Part shown: in pieces, positions 11,055 through 19,370 of the stretch
Layout: every line of letters begins with the position of its first letter
Numbering within the stretch: position 1 is the first letter of the stretch
Source: Eutreptiella sp. 'Long Island Sound 2002'
Taxonomy: Eukaryota > Euglenozoa > Euglenophyceae > Eutreptiales > Eutreptiaceae
Assembly (NCBI GenBank): GCA_964036045.1
Contig: OZ038378.1
Location: 57,883,408-57,947,407 of the forward strand
Direction: 5' to 3'
Length of the DNA stretch: 64,000 nt
Notes under the pieces: model-generated
Seen by the model: the letters and a program-made list of their open reading frames with translations, nothing else
Databases searched by the model: none
What the model was told of the DNA's origin: nothing
Translations under genes and position numbers: made by a program

Positions 11055-11851
11055 AGTAAGAAAAAGTGCTTTTCCATTGCTTTGAGGCATACTCTAGTTG
11101 TATTAGAGATGCACTGAGCATCCATGCATTTTAATCTTAGTATTGGTCCCACCAAAACTGGTGATAACACATTTTGACCTATGGAACCAAACACCCAATC
11201 AGGATATGGAGTGGACCCCTTAATCCCATTTCTATGTGAAGTAAAACATCTTTTCCTGAGTTGACTGAGAACTGACATACCCAAAGTAGAGCCTATGGAT
11301 TTATCTATGTTTTTCCATGAATTCTTAGCTATCCTAGTGGTATGCACCCTAGGGGGCTGGGCACCTCTTTTTGAGAGGTCCTGGGTTCAATTCCCGGTCA
11401 GCCTAGCTAAGTAGGAAGATCCCATGTGACATGGCAGTGACCTCATCGCCACATACCATGCCACCTCAGCACATATGGGACCCACAACAAAGAGTGCACA
11501 TCTCCTGAGATGGCACTATGGAGAGAGAGTGACCCTGAGGCAGTTTTCTAACTCTTTTCCAAAAACATTTCAGCTATCTTTGTGAATATGCATTCATTTG
11601 TGACCTGAGTTGCAGTTTCTGTGAATATCCAATCATCTTTCACTGTCTACACTGCAGCCCTTCATGCTTTGATCCTGATTCTCTTCTCCTTGCACACTAC
11701 TGGCTTGGGTTATCCTTGATTGACTTGGTTTTACTGTATTTCAACAAACAAAAGCTTTTCATCTCCCAAAACAAGCAGCAGGACCACCTACAGCAACAGC
11801 AAGCAGCAGGAGAAGCAAAAACACAGTGCTGAAAACACTATAAACTTTTCT
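11055..11851 (+). mobile_element. 5' LTR of the inner element
   Basis: It starts AGTAAGAAAAAG and ends ACTTTTCT. The ends are fixed by the target duplication and by the start of the primer site. They form the short inverted pair AG...CT instead of the usual TG...CA. A TATAAA lies only ~10 nt from its 3' end. Confidence 0.93.
11325..11410 (+). other. tRNA-Lys(UUU)-like cloverleaf in the LTR
   Basis: A 7-bp closing stem pairs TTAGCTA with TAGCTAA. Inside are a D-like hairpin (CCTA...TAGG, with AGTGGTA), an anticodon-like arm (ACCTC-TTTTTGA-GAGGT, anticodon position TTT) and a T-like arm (CTGGG-TTCAATT-CCCGG). Spacing between arms is not that of a functional tRNA: there are extra bases after the D- and T-like arms and one base in the variable loop. 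The B-box-like GGTTCAATTCC is intact. This could be a relic of a captured tRNA or SINE head, or a pol III promoter. Confidence 0.55.
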
Positions 11852-11951
11852 GGTAGCAAGAGGCAGCCTGTCTCTGCGCACCGGCAGCAACCCCGTGCCG
11901 TACATCCAGTGCGCCGAGTACGGGCAAAAATAAGCAGAAGGGTGAAAGAAG
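11852..11951 (+). promoter_or_regulatory. Primer binding site and leader of the inner element
   Basis: GGTAGCAAGAGGCAGCC follows the LTR end (its T may serve as the first base of TGGTAGCA). A leader of about 85 nt precedes the gag ATG at 11952. The tRNA used is not certain. Confidence 0.6.
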
Positions 11952-14453
11952 ATGGATCCAGTAAAGGAGGACGCCGACGTGAAAACGGCGCCAGCGCCTG
12001 AGGCACCGGCAAGGCCGGCACCTGGCGCTGTACCTTCGGCGGAGCCCTTACATGGGCCAGTGGACGCGGCTGAGGACTCCCTGGATGGGCTTCAGACGGC
12101 CTTCGGGGCCCTGTCTGTCGAAGAAGTGGTCTCTCAGTCTCAGCCTGTGAAGAGGAAGAGAGAGAACGAGAGCGAGAAGGATGTTGGAGGAGGAGCAGAC
12201 GAAGGAGAGGAGCAAGGGCAAAACCCGACGGATGTCCCTACCTTCGAAGGCGCACCAAGCGCTTCTGGCCTCCACGCATCACCCTCTCCTATAACCACCA
12301 CACTCTCAGCCGCTGCAACATCCACTTCCACAACCAACCCGCCTATGGCAGAGGGCACAGGCTTTACTGGCATGCCTCCCTACCCCGCCTATGGTATGGG
12401 CCCACCTACCACTGTGCTCCATGAGGCAACTACTGCCAGTGAGCCGGTGGCTTCCAGCTCTGCGCCGCGATGTTATGCGGCTGACTATCCCCATCCACTA
12501 CACGCTACGGGAACCTATATGGATGTTCCTGGGTATGCTCCTGGGTATGCACCTGGGTATGCACCCTTGAGTGGGTTGAGGAGAGGACCAGAGTCTCTTG
12601 GAGGCAGGAGTAGAGGATCGGAAAGATCCTCCAACAGGTCCCTGACGCGGTCGGAGATCAACGAGGTGCACCGAGTAGCCACTTCAAAAAACGTGGGCGA
12701 CCTCACGCAAGAGATCAGGGAGAAACTGGAGCCCCTGATGATCCCGTCCCACGCGTCACCTACGACGGTGGGAATGTCACCCCACCGAGTACAGGCTAAC
12801 CACCTGGCAGCAGGGTTGACAAATACCCTGGGGAGCCTGACGAGTCGACCGATGCCGACTCCTGCAGCAGTACCGAGAAGTCCATTCGTCCCGAGAACGG
12901 CCCAGCCGCCCTACAGCCACGTGACGAACTCGACGAGGGCCGAGCTGGACCAGATGGGGCTGACAGCCTTAAGGGCTATGGTGGACGTAGAGCCTTATGG
13001 CTCTAGTGATCTTGGCGGAGACCCCTCCGATGACGAGCCGCCGCCGATGGATTCTTCTTCGCCCTCAGATGACGATGACCCTGAGGACCCCGAGGACCCC
13101 AAGGGTAAGAAGAAGAAGAAGAAGAAGAAGAAGACCCGACGCCCTGAAGGACGCCGAGCTCAGGAGGCGAAGGCTATTGCCACCTCCAAGATAGTGGTCA
13201 ACCTGCCTGAGTTCACAGGCAAGGACCTCAGCGAGTTCGCTGAGAACTTTGGCCGGTTCCTACGACTGACCGGCCAAACCCACGCGAGTGGGCGAGTGAA
13301 GTGCGATCTGCTCCTGCAGTGCTGCAAGACCAAGTACCTGGAGAAGCAGGTCAGGCAGATCGTGACTAACTCCGCCACCTTTGCCGATGTGTTGGTTGCC
13401 CTGGAGAGGCAGTACCCGACCTACGAGACCGACCTCTCCATCAGGGCGGAGATCCAGAACCTGCCTGTGCTGCCCAACAACCCCAAACCTGGCAGGGTCT
13501 CCGAGCTGTTGGCTGACCTGGATCACTGGGCTGGACGACTGACGCCCGGTTCCTACAGCAGCGACGACCTGCTGTTCTGGTTGTGCGCCAAGCTCCCCCG
13601 AGAGCTATGGGACGAGTGCCGTTTGACGGCTGAGCGCAAGGCTAGATCCCTCCGCTACGAGGATCTATGCGTGCTGCTCCTGGAGATGGCGCTGGAGAAG
13701 GAGAGCGACCAGCACTTGAACAACTACCGTCTCGGTGGTGGAGGTTCTGGAGGCAAAGGGTACCAAGGGTCCCGACCTGGGCAGGGGACTACCCCCAAAC
13801 ACGCCCACGCCCGTCTAATGGAGAACGTGAAGGAGCCATTCTGGTGTTATTCCAGAGATGAGCAGGGCCACCTGCAGCACGCCTCTGACTGCGAGCAGCG
13901 AGACTGCTTCGTCGTCCAGGGGAAGCAGCAGGAGAAGAACACCGGCGCCAAAGCGAAGCTGCCGGATCATTACCGCTGCACCATCACGTGTGCATTCTGC
14001 GGTAAGCGGAAGCACTACGAGGATGAGTGCTACCATAAGCAACGCCTATCGGCGAAGCTTAAGGGGGAAGATCCTGGCAAAGGCTCAAGCAAAGGTGGAG
14101 GCCAAGCCAAAGGCAACGACTCCGGCAAGGGCAAGTCGAAAGGACGTGGTCAAGGTGGTCAAGACAAGGGTCAAGGTGGACGAGGAGGAGGCGCTAACCG
14201 CCAGACCGACAACAAGAACAAGGACAAGAACGGAGGCAACCCCAACCCTAATCCAGGGGGGAACTCCGAGCCCTCTGGAGGGCAGTCTGGACCTACCACA
14301 CGCTCACAAACGCAGGCCCAGCAAGAACAAGGAGCCAAGCGTGAGCATGAAGGTAGTGATGACGGCAACGCTAAGAAGAGGAGCCGTTTCATGAGGATGG
14401 CCCGCAAATTGCGGAACAAGGGGTTCAGGGTGACCTGTCCCGCGGAGTTCTGA
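11952..14453 (+). CDS. gag: Gag polyprotein with CCHC zinc knuckle (inner element)
   Basis: This 833-residue protein is longer than typical Ty3 Gags. The N-terminal ~380 residues are low complexity (Ala/Pro/Ser, with repeated PGYAPGYAPGYAP), followed by an acidic stretch and an oligo-Lys tract (about residues 384-393). A helical capsid-like region spans about 412-590 (FTGKDLSEFAENFGRFLRL...LERQYPTYE...ELLADLDHWAGRL). A Gly/Lys-rich tail carries a CX2CX4HX4C knuckle at C680, C683, H688 and C693, which should bind RNA. It should form the virus-like particle in the cytoplasm. The start is the first ATG after the leader. The stop is a UGA followed by CGG, and the frame is open without interruption into pol. 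Confidence 0.93.
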   Translation: MDPVKEDADVKTAPAPEAPARPAPGAVPSAEPLHGPVDAAEDSLDGLQTAFGALSVEEVVSQSQPVKRKRENESEKDVGGGADEGEEQGQNPTDVPTFEGAPSASGLHASPSPITTTLSAAATSTSTTNPPMAEGTGFTGMPPYPAYGMGPPTTVLHEATTASEPVASSSAPRCYAADYPHPLHATGTYMDVPGYAPGYAPGYAPLSGLRRGPESLGGRSRGSERSSNRSLTRSEINEVHRVATSKNVGDLTQEIREKLEPLMIPSHASPTTVGMSPHRVQANHLAAGLTNTLGSLTSRPMPTPAAVPRSPFVPRTAQPPYSHVTNSTRAELDQMGLTALRAMVDVEPYGSSDLGGDPSDDEPPPMDSSSPSDDDDPEDPEDPKGKKKKKKKKKTRRPEGRRAQEAKAIATSKIVVNLPEFTGKDLSEFAENFGRFLRLTGQTHASGRVKCDLLLQCCKTKYLEKQVRQIVTNSATFADVLVALERQYPTYETDLSIRAEIQNLPVLPNNPKPGRVSELLADLDHWAGRLTPGSYSSDDLLFWLCAKLPRELWDECRLTAERKARSLRYEDLCVLLLEMALEKESDQHLNNYRLGGGGSGGKGYQGSRPGQGTTPKHAHARLMENVKEPFWCYSRDEQGHLQHASDCEQRDCFVVQGKQQEKNTGAKAKLPDHYRCTITCAFCGKRKHYEDECYHKQRLSAKLKGEDPGKGSSKGGGQAKGNDSGKGKSKGRGQGGQDKGQGGRGGGANRQTDNKNKDKNGGNPNPNPGGNSEPSGGQSGPTTRSQTQAQQEQGAKREHEGSDDGNAKKRSRFMRMARKLRNKGFRVTCPAEF

Positions 14454-14456
14454 CGG
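14451..14456 (+). promoter_or_regulatory. Candidate stop-codon readthrough site between gag and pol
   Basis: The sequence is TGA CGG. gag and pol share one frame and this is the only stop between 11952 and 19370. UGA followed by CGG is a known readthrough context in some plant RNA viruses. Element B keeps the same TGACGGGGACGC at 22528. Confidence 0.65.
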
Positions 14457-17400
14457 GGACGCTCTGGTGGCACCCAAGACCTGGTGTTTTCGGTACGTAT
14501 CCGACTAGGGGGACGTGAATACCTGGGGGTACTGGATACTGGCGCCACAATATCGATAGTGGCCAAGAAAATCTTACCTTGTGGGAGCCTGAAGAACACC
14601 ATGACCACCGCCGCTATACGCATGGGGGATGGACATGTGGTGCACAGCTGCGGGGACTGTGAAGTGGAGGTACCTATGGGCTCCAGGACTATCGCCCATC
14701 GGTTCTATGTGATGGACACTGATGCCTTCGACTTTGTACTGGGGACTGACTTCTTCGTGCAGCACTCCCAGATACAATCCCTGACGCTGCAAGCGCCCTA
14801 CCTCCTCTACGTGGACCACGGCAGTGGCAGAGAGTCTGTGCCACTGGAGCAGTCGGAACATACCTCGAGTTACCTGAGGCTATCGAAGGAGGAGCCCTCT
14901 AACATGATGGCGGCCTCCAAAACTGAGGACTATCAACTATTGGGGGAAGTCCTAGACCAAGGTCTGAAGGAGTTGGGTTACTCTCGAGAAGACCTAAGTG
15001 TGGAGTTGTTCCCCAGCGACAAGCAACATGTACTGGGCCTTTACTGCAGCAAGGGGAAGAACTGCAGCTACAAATTTTACTGGCCCTCTTTCGGGATGGC
15101 CTACGGGAACCCCAGGTTCAGTGAACTGGGGAAGGTGCTGACCAAGGTGGCCTTGGAACGTTCCCGTATGGTCCTGTGTTCCCCCGATTGGGGAGCCCAC
15201 CGGGGCAACGAGTACTGGCGAACCCTCCTTGACAAGCTGACTATCAGCTCTGTGCGGTTACCTGATGAGGCCATCTACGTGCCTCTGGGACGCAAGACGC
15301 CCATTGGGAAGCCCGGATGGGGGAGTATGCTAAGCGTGGTGGACGGAGGTCTTACATCCATTCCCTGGGAGGATCTGGACCCGACTCTGGTCCAGGCTAT
15401 ACAGCGAGAAAGCGACGGACTCGCCTTGGGTGACTTGAAGGATCGCCTACGACCTCAAGATGCCGTAGAAACTACACCCGGAGGAGATGAGTACGTCGTG
15501 ACTGACACCAACGCCCCCAACTCTCCCTGTCATGTACCTGTTCCTGAGTGTGGACTATCCGAGCTACCTAGCTCTATCCACTCAGAAGACGAAACTGAGC
15601 ACGGCGCCTTCCTCGTGCAGACCTGTGTGGAGGAAGTGGAGAACGCCGAGTACGTTGCCCCACTGACACCCCTACTCTCCATGAGGGTGGAAGACCCCGT
15701 GGACGAGGAGCTGGACCCTCGATCCAGGTTCAGGGAGTATGTGGATTCCAAGAGGAAGTTGGTGGCGAAAAAGCTATGCTACGCGAAGCCTACCTGCAGC
15801 TCATGGCCACTGAAGCAAGGACGTATGGGAGACTTATCCCAATTGAAGGAGGACCTCGAACAGAAGATCACCACCTGGCAAAGGGAGGTAGATCTCAAGC
15901 TCATGAAGAGCGTGTGGGGCGCCCATGTGAGGACCCCAGAGGAGGACGACCTCTCGGAGGAATGTGTATGTGAACCCCCTCGAGCGTGCCTATGCTGCCA
16001 TCGTCCATCGGAGATGGTTGAACAAGACCTTCTATATGCCTACCAAGGGCTGAAGGATACTACCGCGGGCAAAGAGTCGGTGGAGGACCACCTCCCGACG
16101 TCTATTCAAGGGGCAAGCAACTTACACTCCGACGAGGACATGGAGGACAAGATCAAGGTTTTGGACCCGCGGGTACAGAAGCTTATAAGGACCTATCTGG
16201 AGGTGTTCGGAGAACTACCCCCTCCAGCCTCATGTGACAAGCTGGTACAGATGGACCTCAAGCTGAAACCCGAGTTCGTGGGTCACAAGATCCGGAGGAG
16301 ACCCTATCCAGCTCCTAAAGAGCAGGCCGACGAGATCGAGCGACAGATACAAGAGTGTATCGACGCTGGCCTAGTCCTGGAGTACAAGGACGGGGACTAC
16401 CCCCTACACTGCAGCCCCTGTTTCCTGGTGGCTAAACCTGGGTCTACAGCCAAACGGCTGGTAGTGGACTATGGAGAGCTGAACAAGAAGACGTTAAACC
16501 ACTCAGGGTCCATTCCCAATATGGAGTCTACCCTGGAGAAGATAGCCTCCTGCCGCTACAAGACCAAGATGAACAAGCGAAGCGGATTCTGGCAAGTGGA
16601 CCTGACGCCCAACGCACAGGAACTACTGGCCTTCATCACCCCTCAGGGGAGGGTGTTCAAGTGGAAGGTCATGCGGTTTGGTGTGGCCAACGCACCCGCT
16701 CTATTCCAGGAGCTGATGAACAAGATCTTGTCCATCTTACGAAGGAGACCTAAGGTGCAGGAGCTCATATCCCGTGGTGCCCAGATGGAGGCTCATATCG
16801 ACGATGTATGCCTCGGTACCAATACCCAGGAGGATCACCTGATCCTCTTGGGTGAGTTCTTTGCGGTCTGCCAGGAGAACCACACTCGACTCAAGCTGGA
16901 GAAGTGTGAGTTCATGCAAAAGACCATGCAGTTCTTGGGGTTTGACGTTGGCTATGGGTGGTGGACCCCAGCGGCCTCTAAGGCCAAACCCCTGATGGAT
17001 GCCAAGGTACCACACAAAGACCCCAAGAAAGGACTTCATGATGTACGCAGTTTCATTGGGGCGTGCAACTTCTATCGCCGCCACATCAAGAACTTCACCT
17101 ACACCAGCGCCGTTCTGACGGACTTGATCAAGAAAAGTACTACTTGGCGCTGGGGCCCACAAGAGCAACAAGCGTTTGATGAGCTCAAAGACAAGGTAGC
17201 CAACGCTAAGTGCTTGGGCGTGCCTAGGGCACAAGGGGGGATTATCCTGGTGACCGACGCCAGCAATGTGGGCGGTGGTGGAACGTTGTTCCAATGGCAA
17301 GCACTAGAGAAGGAGGAGTTCGACTCGGCCATTTCCCAATGGGGGACGGAAGGTCTCAACCGAGATGGAACCCTCAAGCACAGCGACCCTGACGACAAGT

Positions 17401-19370
17401 GGGTCCTAGTACCTCTGGGCCACTGGAACTGGAAGTGGAACCAGGCCAGGGGGAACTACTCCACCTATGAGCAGGAATTGCTCGCGGGTATGCTGGTGCT
17501 ATCCTCACAAGCACGACTGTTGGGGAGTAACCCTGTGGTCTGGCTGTGCGACCAAGAACCAGTCCGCAGTTTCCAGAAGGGTCCCCCACCTGAGGAGGCC
17601 AAGCTACGACGCTGGTGGATCTACCTCAGTCAACTACGGCTGACGGTACACCATATCCAGGGAGTGAAGAACGAGTGTGCCGACTACATCAGCCGCAACA
17701 ACTTCGACGCCCTGATTGGTGCCCGGTCTGAAGCGCTGGCTAAGGAGGCGTTCAGCCGTATGGACGTACGGCCGGACCTGAACATGACCATGGTACGCCC
17801 CCTGGATGGACTCCAACAATCGGAGTACCTGAAGGAGTTTGGGGATATCTACAAGCGCCTGGAGAAACGCCTTGAACCCCTCCTGGTCAACCAAGACCAA
17901 TGGAAGCGGGACAAGAGCTATCTCTGGCACGAGGACCGCATCGTGGTGCCTAGTGACCGAGTCCCAGCGCTGCTGAAGTGGACCCATGAGTCCAGTGGTC
18001 ATGTGGGTGCTGACCGTACCCTGAGGCTGTTCAAGCAGTGGTTCCACACTACGTGGACGGACGACCAACTGCGGAAAACCCTACAGCCTATCGTGGACAA
18101 GTGCCCGTGCAGGTCCTGTAAACCAGGGGATATCAGGGACAGAGGTCTCTACTCGACCCTGCCCATCCCTCACTGTGCTAACAGTGTTCTATACGTGGAC
18201 TACACGGAGATGCCGAAGTTCGGAGGCTATGACTTCGCCCTCGTGGTAACCTGTGGGTTGCCCAGGTTTACCAGGGTGTTCCCATGTACCAAGCACATTA
18301 CCGGGGAGGAGACTATCAAGATACTCCTGGAGGAGTGGTTTTGTGTCTATGGGGCGCCCAAGGAGATCAACTCCGATGAGGACGTGCGAGTACGCTCAGA
18401 TACTGGCTGGTACAAGAGGGTCCTGAGATCCCTCAATGTCCAGGTGTCTACGGGGATTCCCTACTCTCACACGAGCAACCCCCTATGTGAACGACAGATC
18501 CGTGTCCTGAAGGAGAACGTCAGGATATGGTGCAAAACTGAACGAACCAGAGACTGGGTGAGACTACTCCCCGTCATATCCTTGATGATGAACTCCCAAG
18601 AGAGTTCAGCGACTGGCTACTCGCCCCATGAGCTATTCCTGGGGCGCCCGGCATGGTTCCTACATGCCCCCTATCCAGAGGACACCCATTCTTCTGTGGG
18701 TGAATGGGTCCAAGAGCAACAAGCGAAGGTGGACAAGGCAAAGGCTATGCTCCAGAGAGTGAGGGAGCGTCAGTGGAACAAGAAGAACAAGCACCGTGTA
18801 CCGGCCACCTACCAAGAGGGGGACTGGGTGCTGGTGCACCACAGTCGACTACCCGCCTGGCCACGCTCTACCAGCGATGACCCATACTTTGGGCCGTACA
18901 AGATCCTATCAGTGGATGGACACCGTATCACCGTGCGGTGTTCTCCCCGTCTAGGGGGGACCCTGGTGTGCGCTGCTCAACACCTGAAGCGCTACCATGA
19001 TCCTGAAGACCTCTGTGGGGAGGAGTGGGAGCTGAACGACGAGGAAATCGCCGCTCTGGACCTACAAGGGGCTGCCAGCCCTATGGAAGTTGAAGGTGAA
19101 CTCCCCGACAGGAACGCCGAGGAGATGGCTAAGGAGGGCTTCTACCTGGTGAAGTCTGTCCTACGCCACCGCTATCGCCAGGGTTGGCGCTTCCTCACCC
19201 TCTGGGAAGGGTTTGGAGTCGAAGAGGCCACCTGGGAGCCCTTCTCTGCATTTGTTCTACCTGAGGGACGCCTGAACTCAGTTCTGGTGGACTACTTGTC
19301 CCAGAACAACCTTGGTCAGTTGTTGAGGCTCGCTGAGACGCTTGCCTCCAAGACTAAGGCTAGGGACTGA
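14454..19370 (+). CDS. pol: Pol polyprotein: protease, MT-like, RT, RNase H, integrase, chromodomain
   Basis: The frame is open from the gag UGA to a TGA at 19368-19370; it has no ATG of its own at the start. Residues below count codon 14484 as 1. Protease: LDTGA (D18) with GTDFF. Residues ~160-275 resemble an adenine-methyltransferase fold (VELFPSDKQHV, NPRFS at 209-213, CSPDW). RT runs about 585-815; the first catalytic position is N697 (MNKRSGFW) where element B has D, and the YxDD box reads HIDD (771-774). RNase H starts at VTDAS (~923), with YEQELLA and WLCDQEP. Integrase has HX4H and CX2C (WTHESSGH, CPCRSC), then D1239, D1298, E1336. The chromodomain is at ~1552-1592. The ORF is intact, but N697 should abolish DNA synthesis, so the copy is probably only mobile in trans. 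Confidence 0.95.
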   Translation, partial: RGRSGGTQDLVFSVRIRLGGREYLGVLDTGATISIVAKKILPCGSLKNTMTTAAIRMGDGHVVHSCGDCEVEVPMGSRTIAHRFYVMDTDAFDFVLGTDFFVQHSQIQSLTLQAPYLLYVDHGSGRESVPLEQSEHTSSYLRLSKEEPSNMMAASKTEDYQLLGEVLDQGLKELGYSREDLSVELFPSDKQHVLGLYCSKGKNCSYKFYWPSFGMAYGNPRFSELGKVLTKVALERSRMVLCSPDWGAHRGNEYWRTLLDKLTISSVRLPDEAIYVPLGRKTPIGKPGWGSMLSVVDGGLTSIPWEDLDPTLVQAIQRESDGLALGDLKDRLRPQDAVETTPGGDEYVVTDTNAPNSPCHVPVPECGLSELPSSIHSEDETEHGAFLVQTCVEEVENAEYVAPLTPLLSMRVEDPVDEELDPRSRFREYVDSKRKLVAKKLCYAKPTCSSWPLKQGRMGDLSQLKEDLEQKITTWQREVDLKLMKSVWGAHVRTPEEDDLSEECVCEPPRACLCCHRPSEMVEQDLLYAYQGLKDTTAGKESVEDHLPTSIQGASNLHSDEDMEDKIKVLDPRVQKLIRTYLEVFGELPPPASCDKLVQMDLKLKPEFVGHKIRRRPYPAPKEQADEIERQIQECIDAGLVLEYKDGDYPLHCSPCFLVAKPGSTAKRLVVDYGELNKKTLNHSGSIPNMESTLEKIASCRYKTKMNKRSGFWQVDLTPNAQELLAFITPQGRVFKWKVMRFGVANAPALFQELMNKILSILRRRPKVQELISRGAQMEAHIDDVCLGTNTQEDHLILLGEFFAVCQENHTRLKLEKCEFMQKTMQFLGFDVGYGWWTPAASKAKPLMDAKVPHKDPKKGLHDVRSFIGACNFYRRHIKNFTYTSAVLTDLIKKSTTWRWGPQEQQAFDELKDKVANAKCLGVPRAQGGIILVTDASNVGGGGTLFQWQALEKEEFDSAISQWGTEGLNRDGTLKHSDPDDKWVLVPLGHWNWKWNQARGNYSTYEQELLAGMLVLSSQARLLGSNPVVWLCDQEPVRSFQKGPPPEEAKLRRWWIYLSQLRLTVHHIQGVKNECADYISRNNFDALIGARSEALAKEAFSRMDVRPDLNMTMVRPLDGLQQSEYLKEFGDIYKRLEKRLEPLLVNQDQWKRDKSYLWHEDRIVVPSDRVPALLKWTHESSGHVGADRTLRLFKQWFHTTWTDDQLRKTLQPIVDKCPCRSCKPGDIRDRGLYSTLPIPHCANSVLYVDYTEMPKFGGYDFALVVTCGLPRFTRVFPCTKHITGEETIKILLEEWFCVYGAPKEINSDEDVRVRSDTGWYKRVLRSLNVQVSTGIPYSHTSNPLCERQIRVLKENVRIWCKTERTRDWVRLLPVISLMMNSQESSATGYSPHELFLGRPAWFLHAPYPEDTHSSVGEWVQEQQAKVDKAKAMLQRVRERQWNKKNKHRVPATYQEGDWVLVHHSRLPAWPRSTSDDPYFGPYKILSVDGHRITVRCSPRLGGTLVCAAQHLKRYHDPEDLCGEEWELNDEEIAALDLQGAASPMEVEGELPDRNAEEMAKEGFYLVKSVLRHRYRQGWRFLTLWEGFGVEEATWEPFSAFVLPEGRLNSVLVDYLSQNNLGQLLRLAETLASKTKARD

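Noticed and set aside
11325-11410. A functional tRNA gene in the LTR
   Set aside because: Arm spacing is wrong (extra bases, one-base variable loop), so only a tRNA-like relic is supported.
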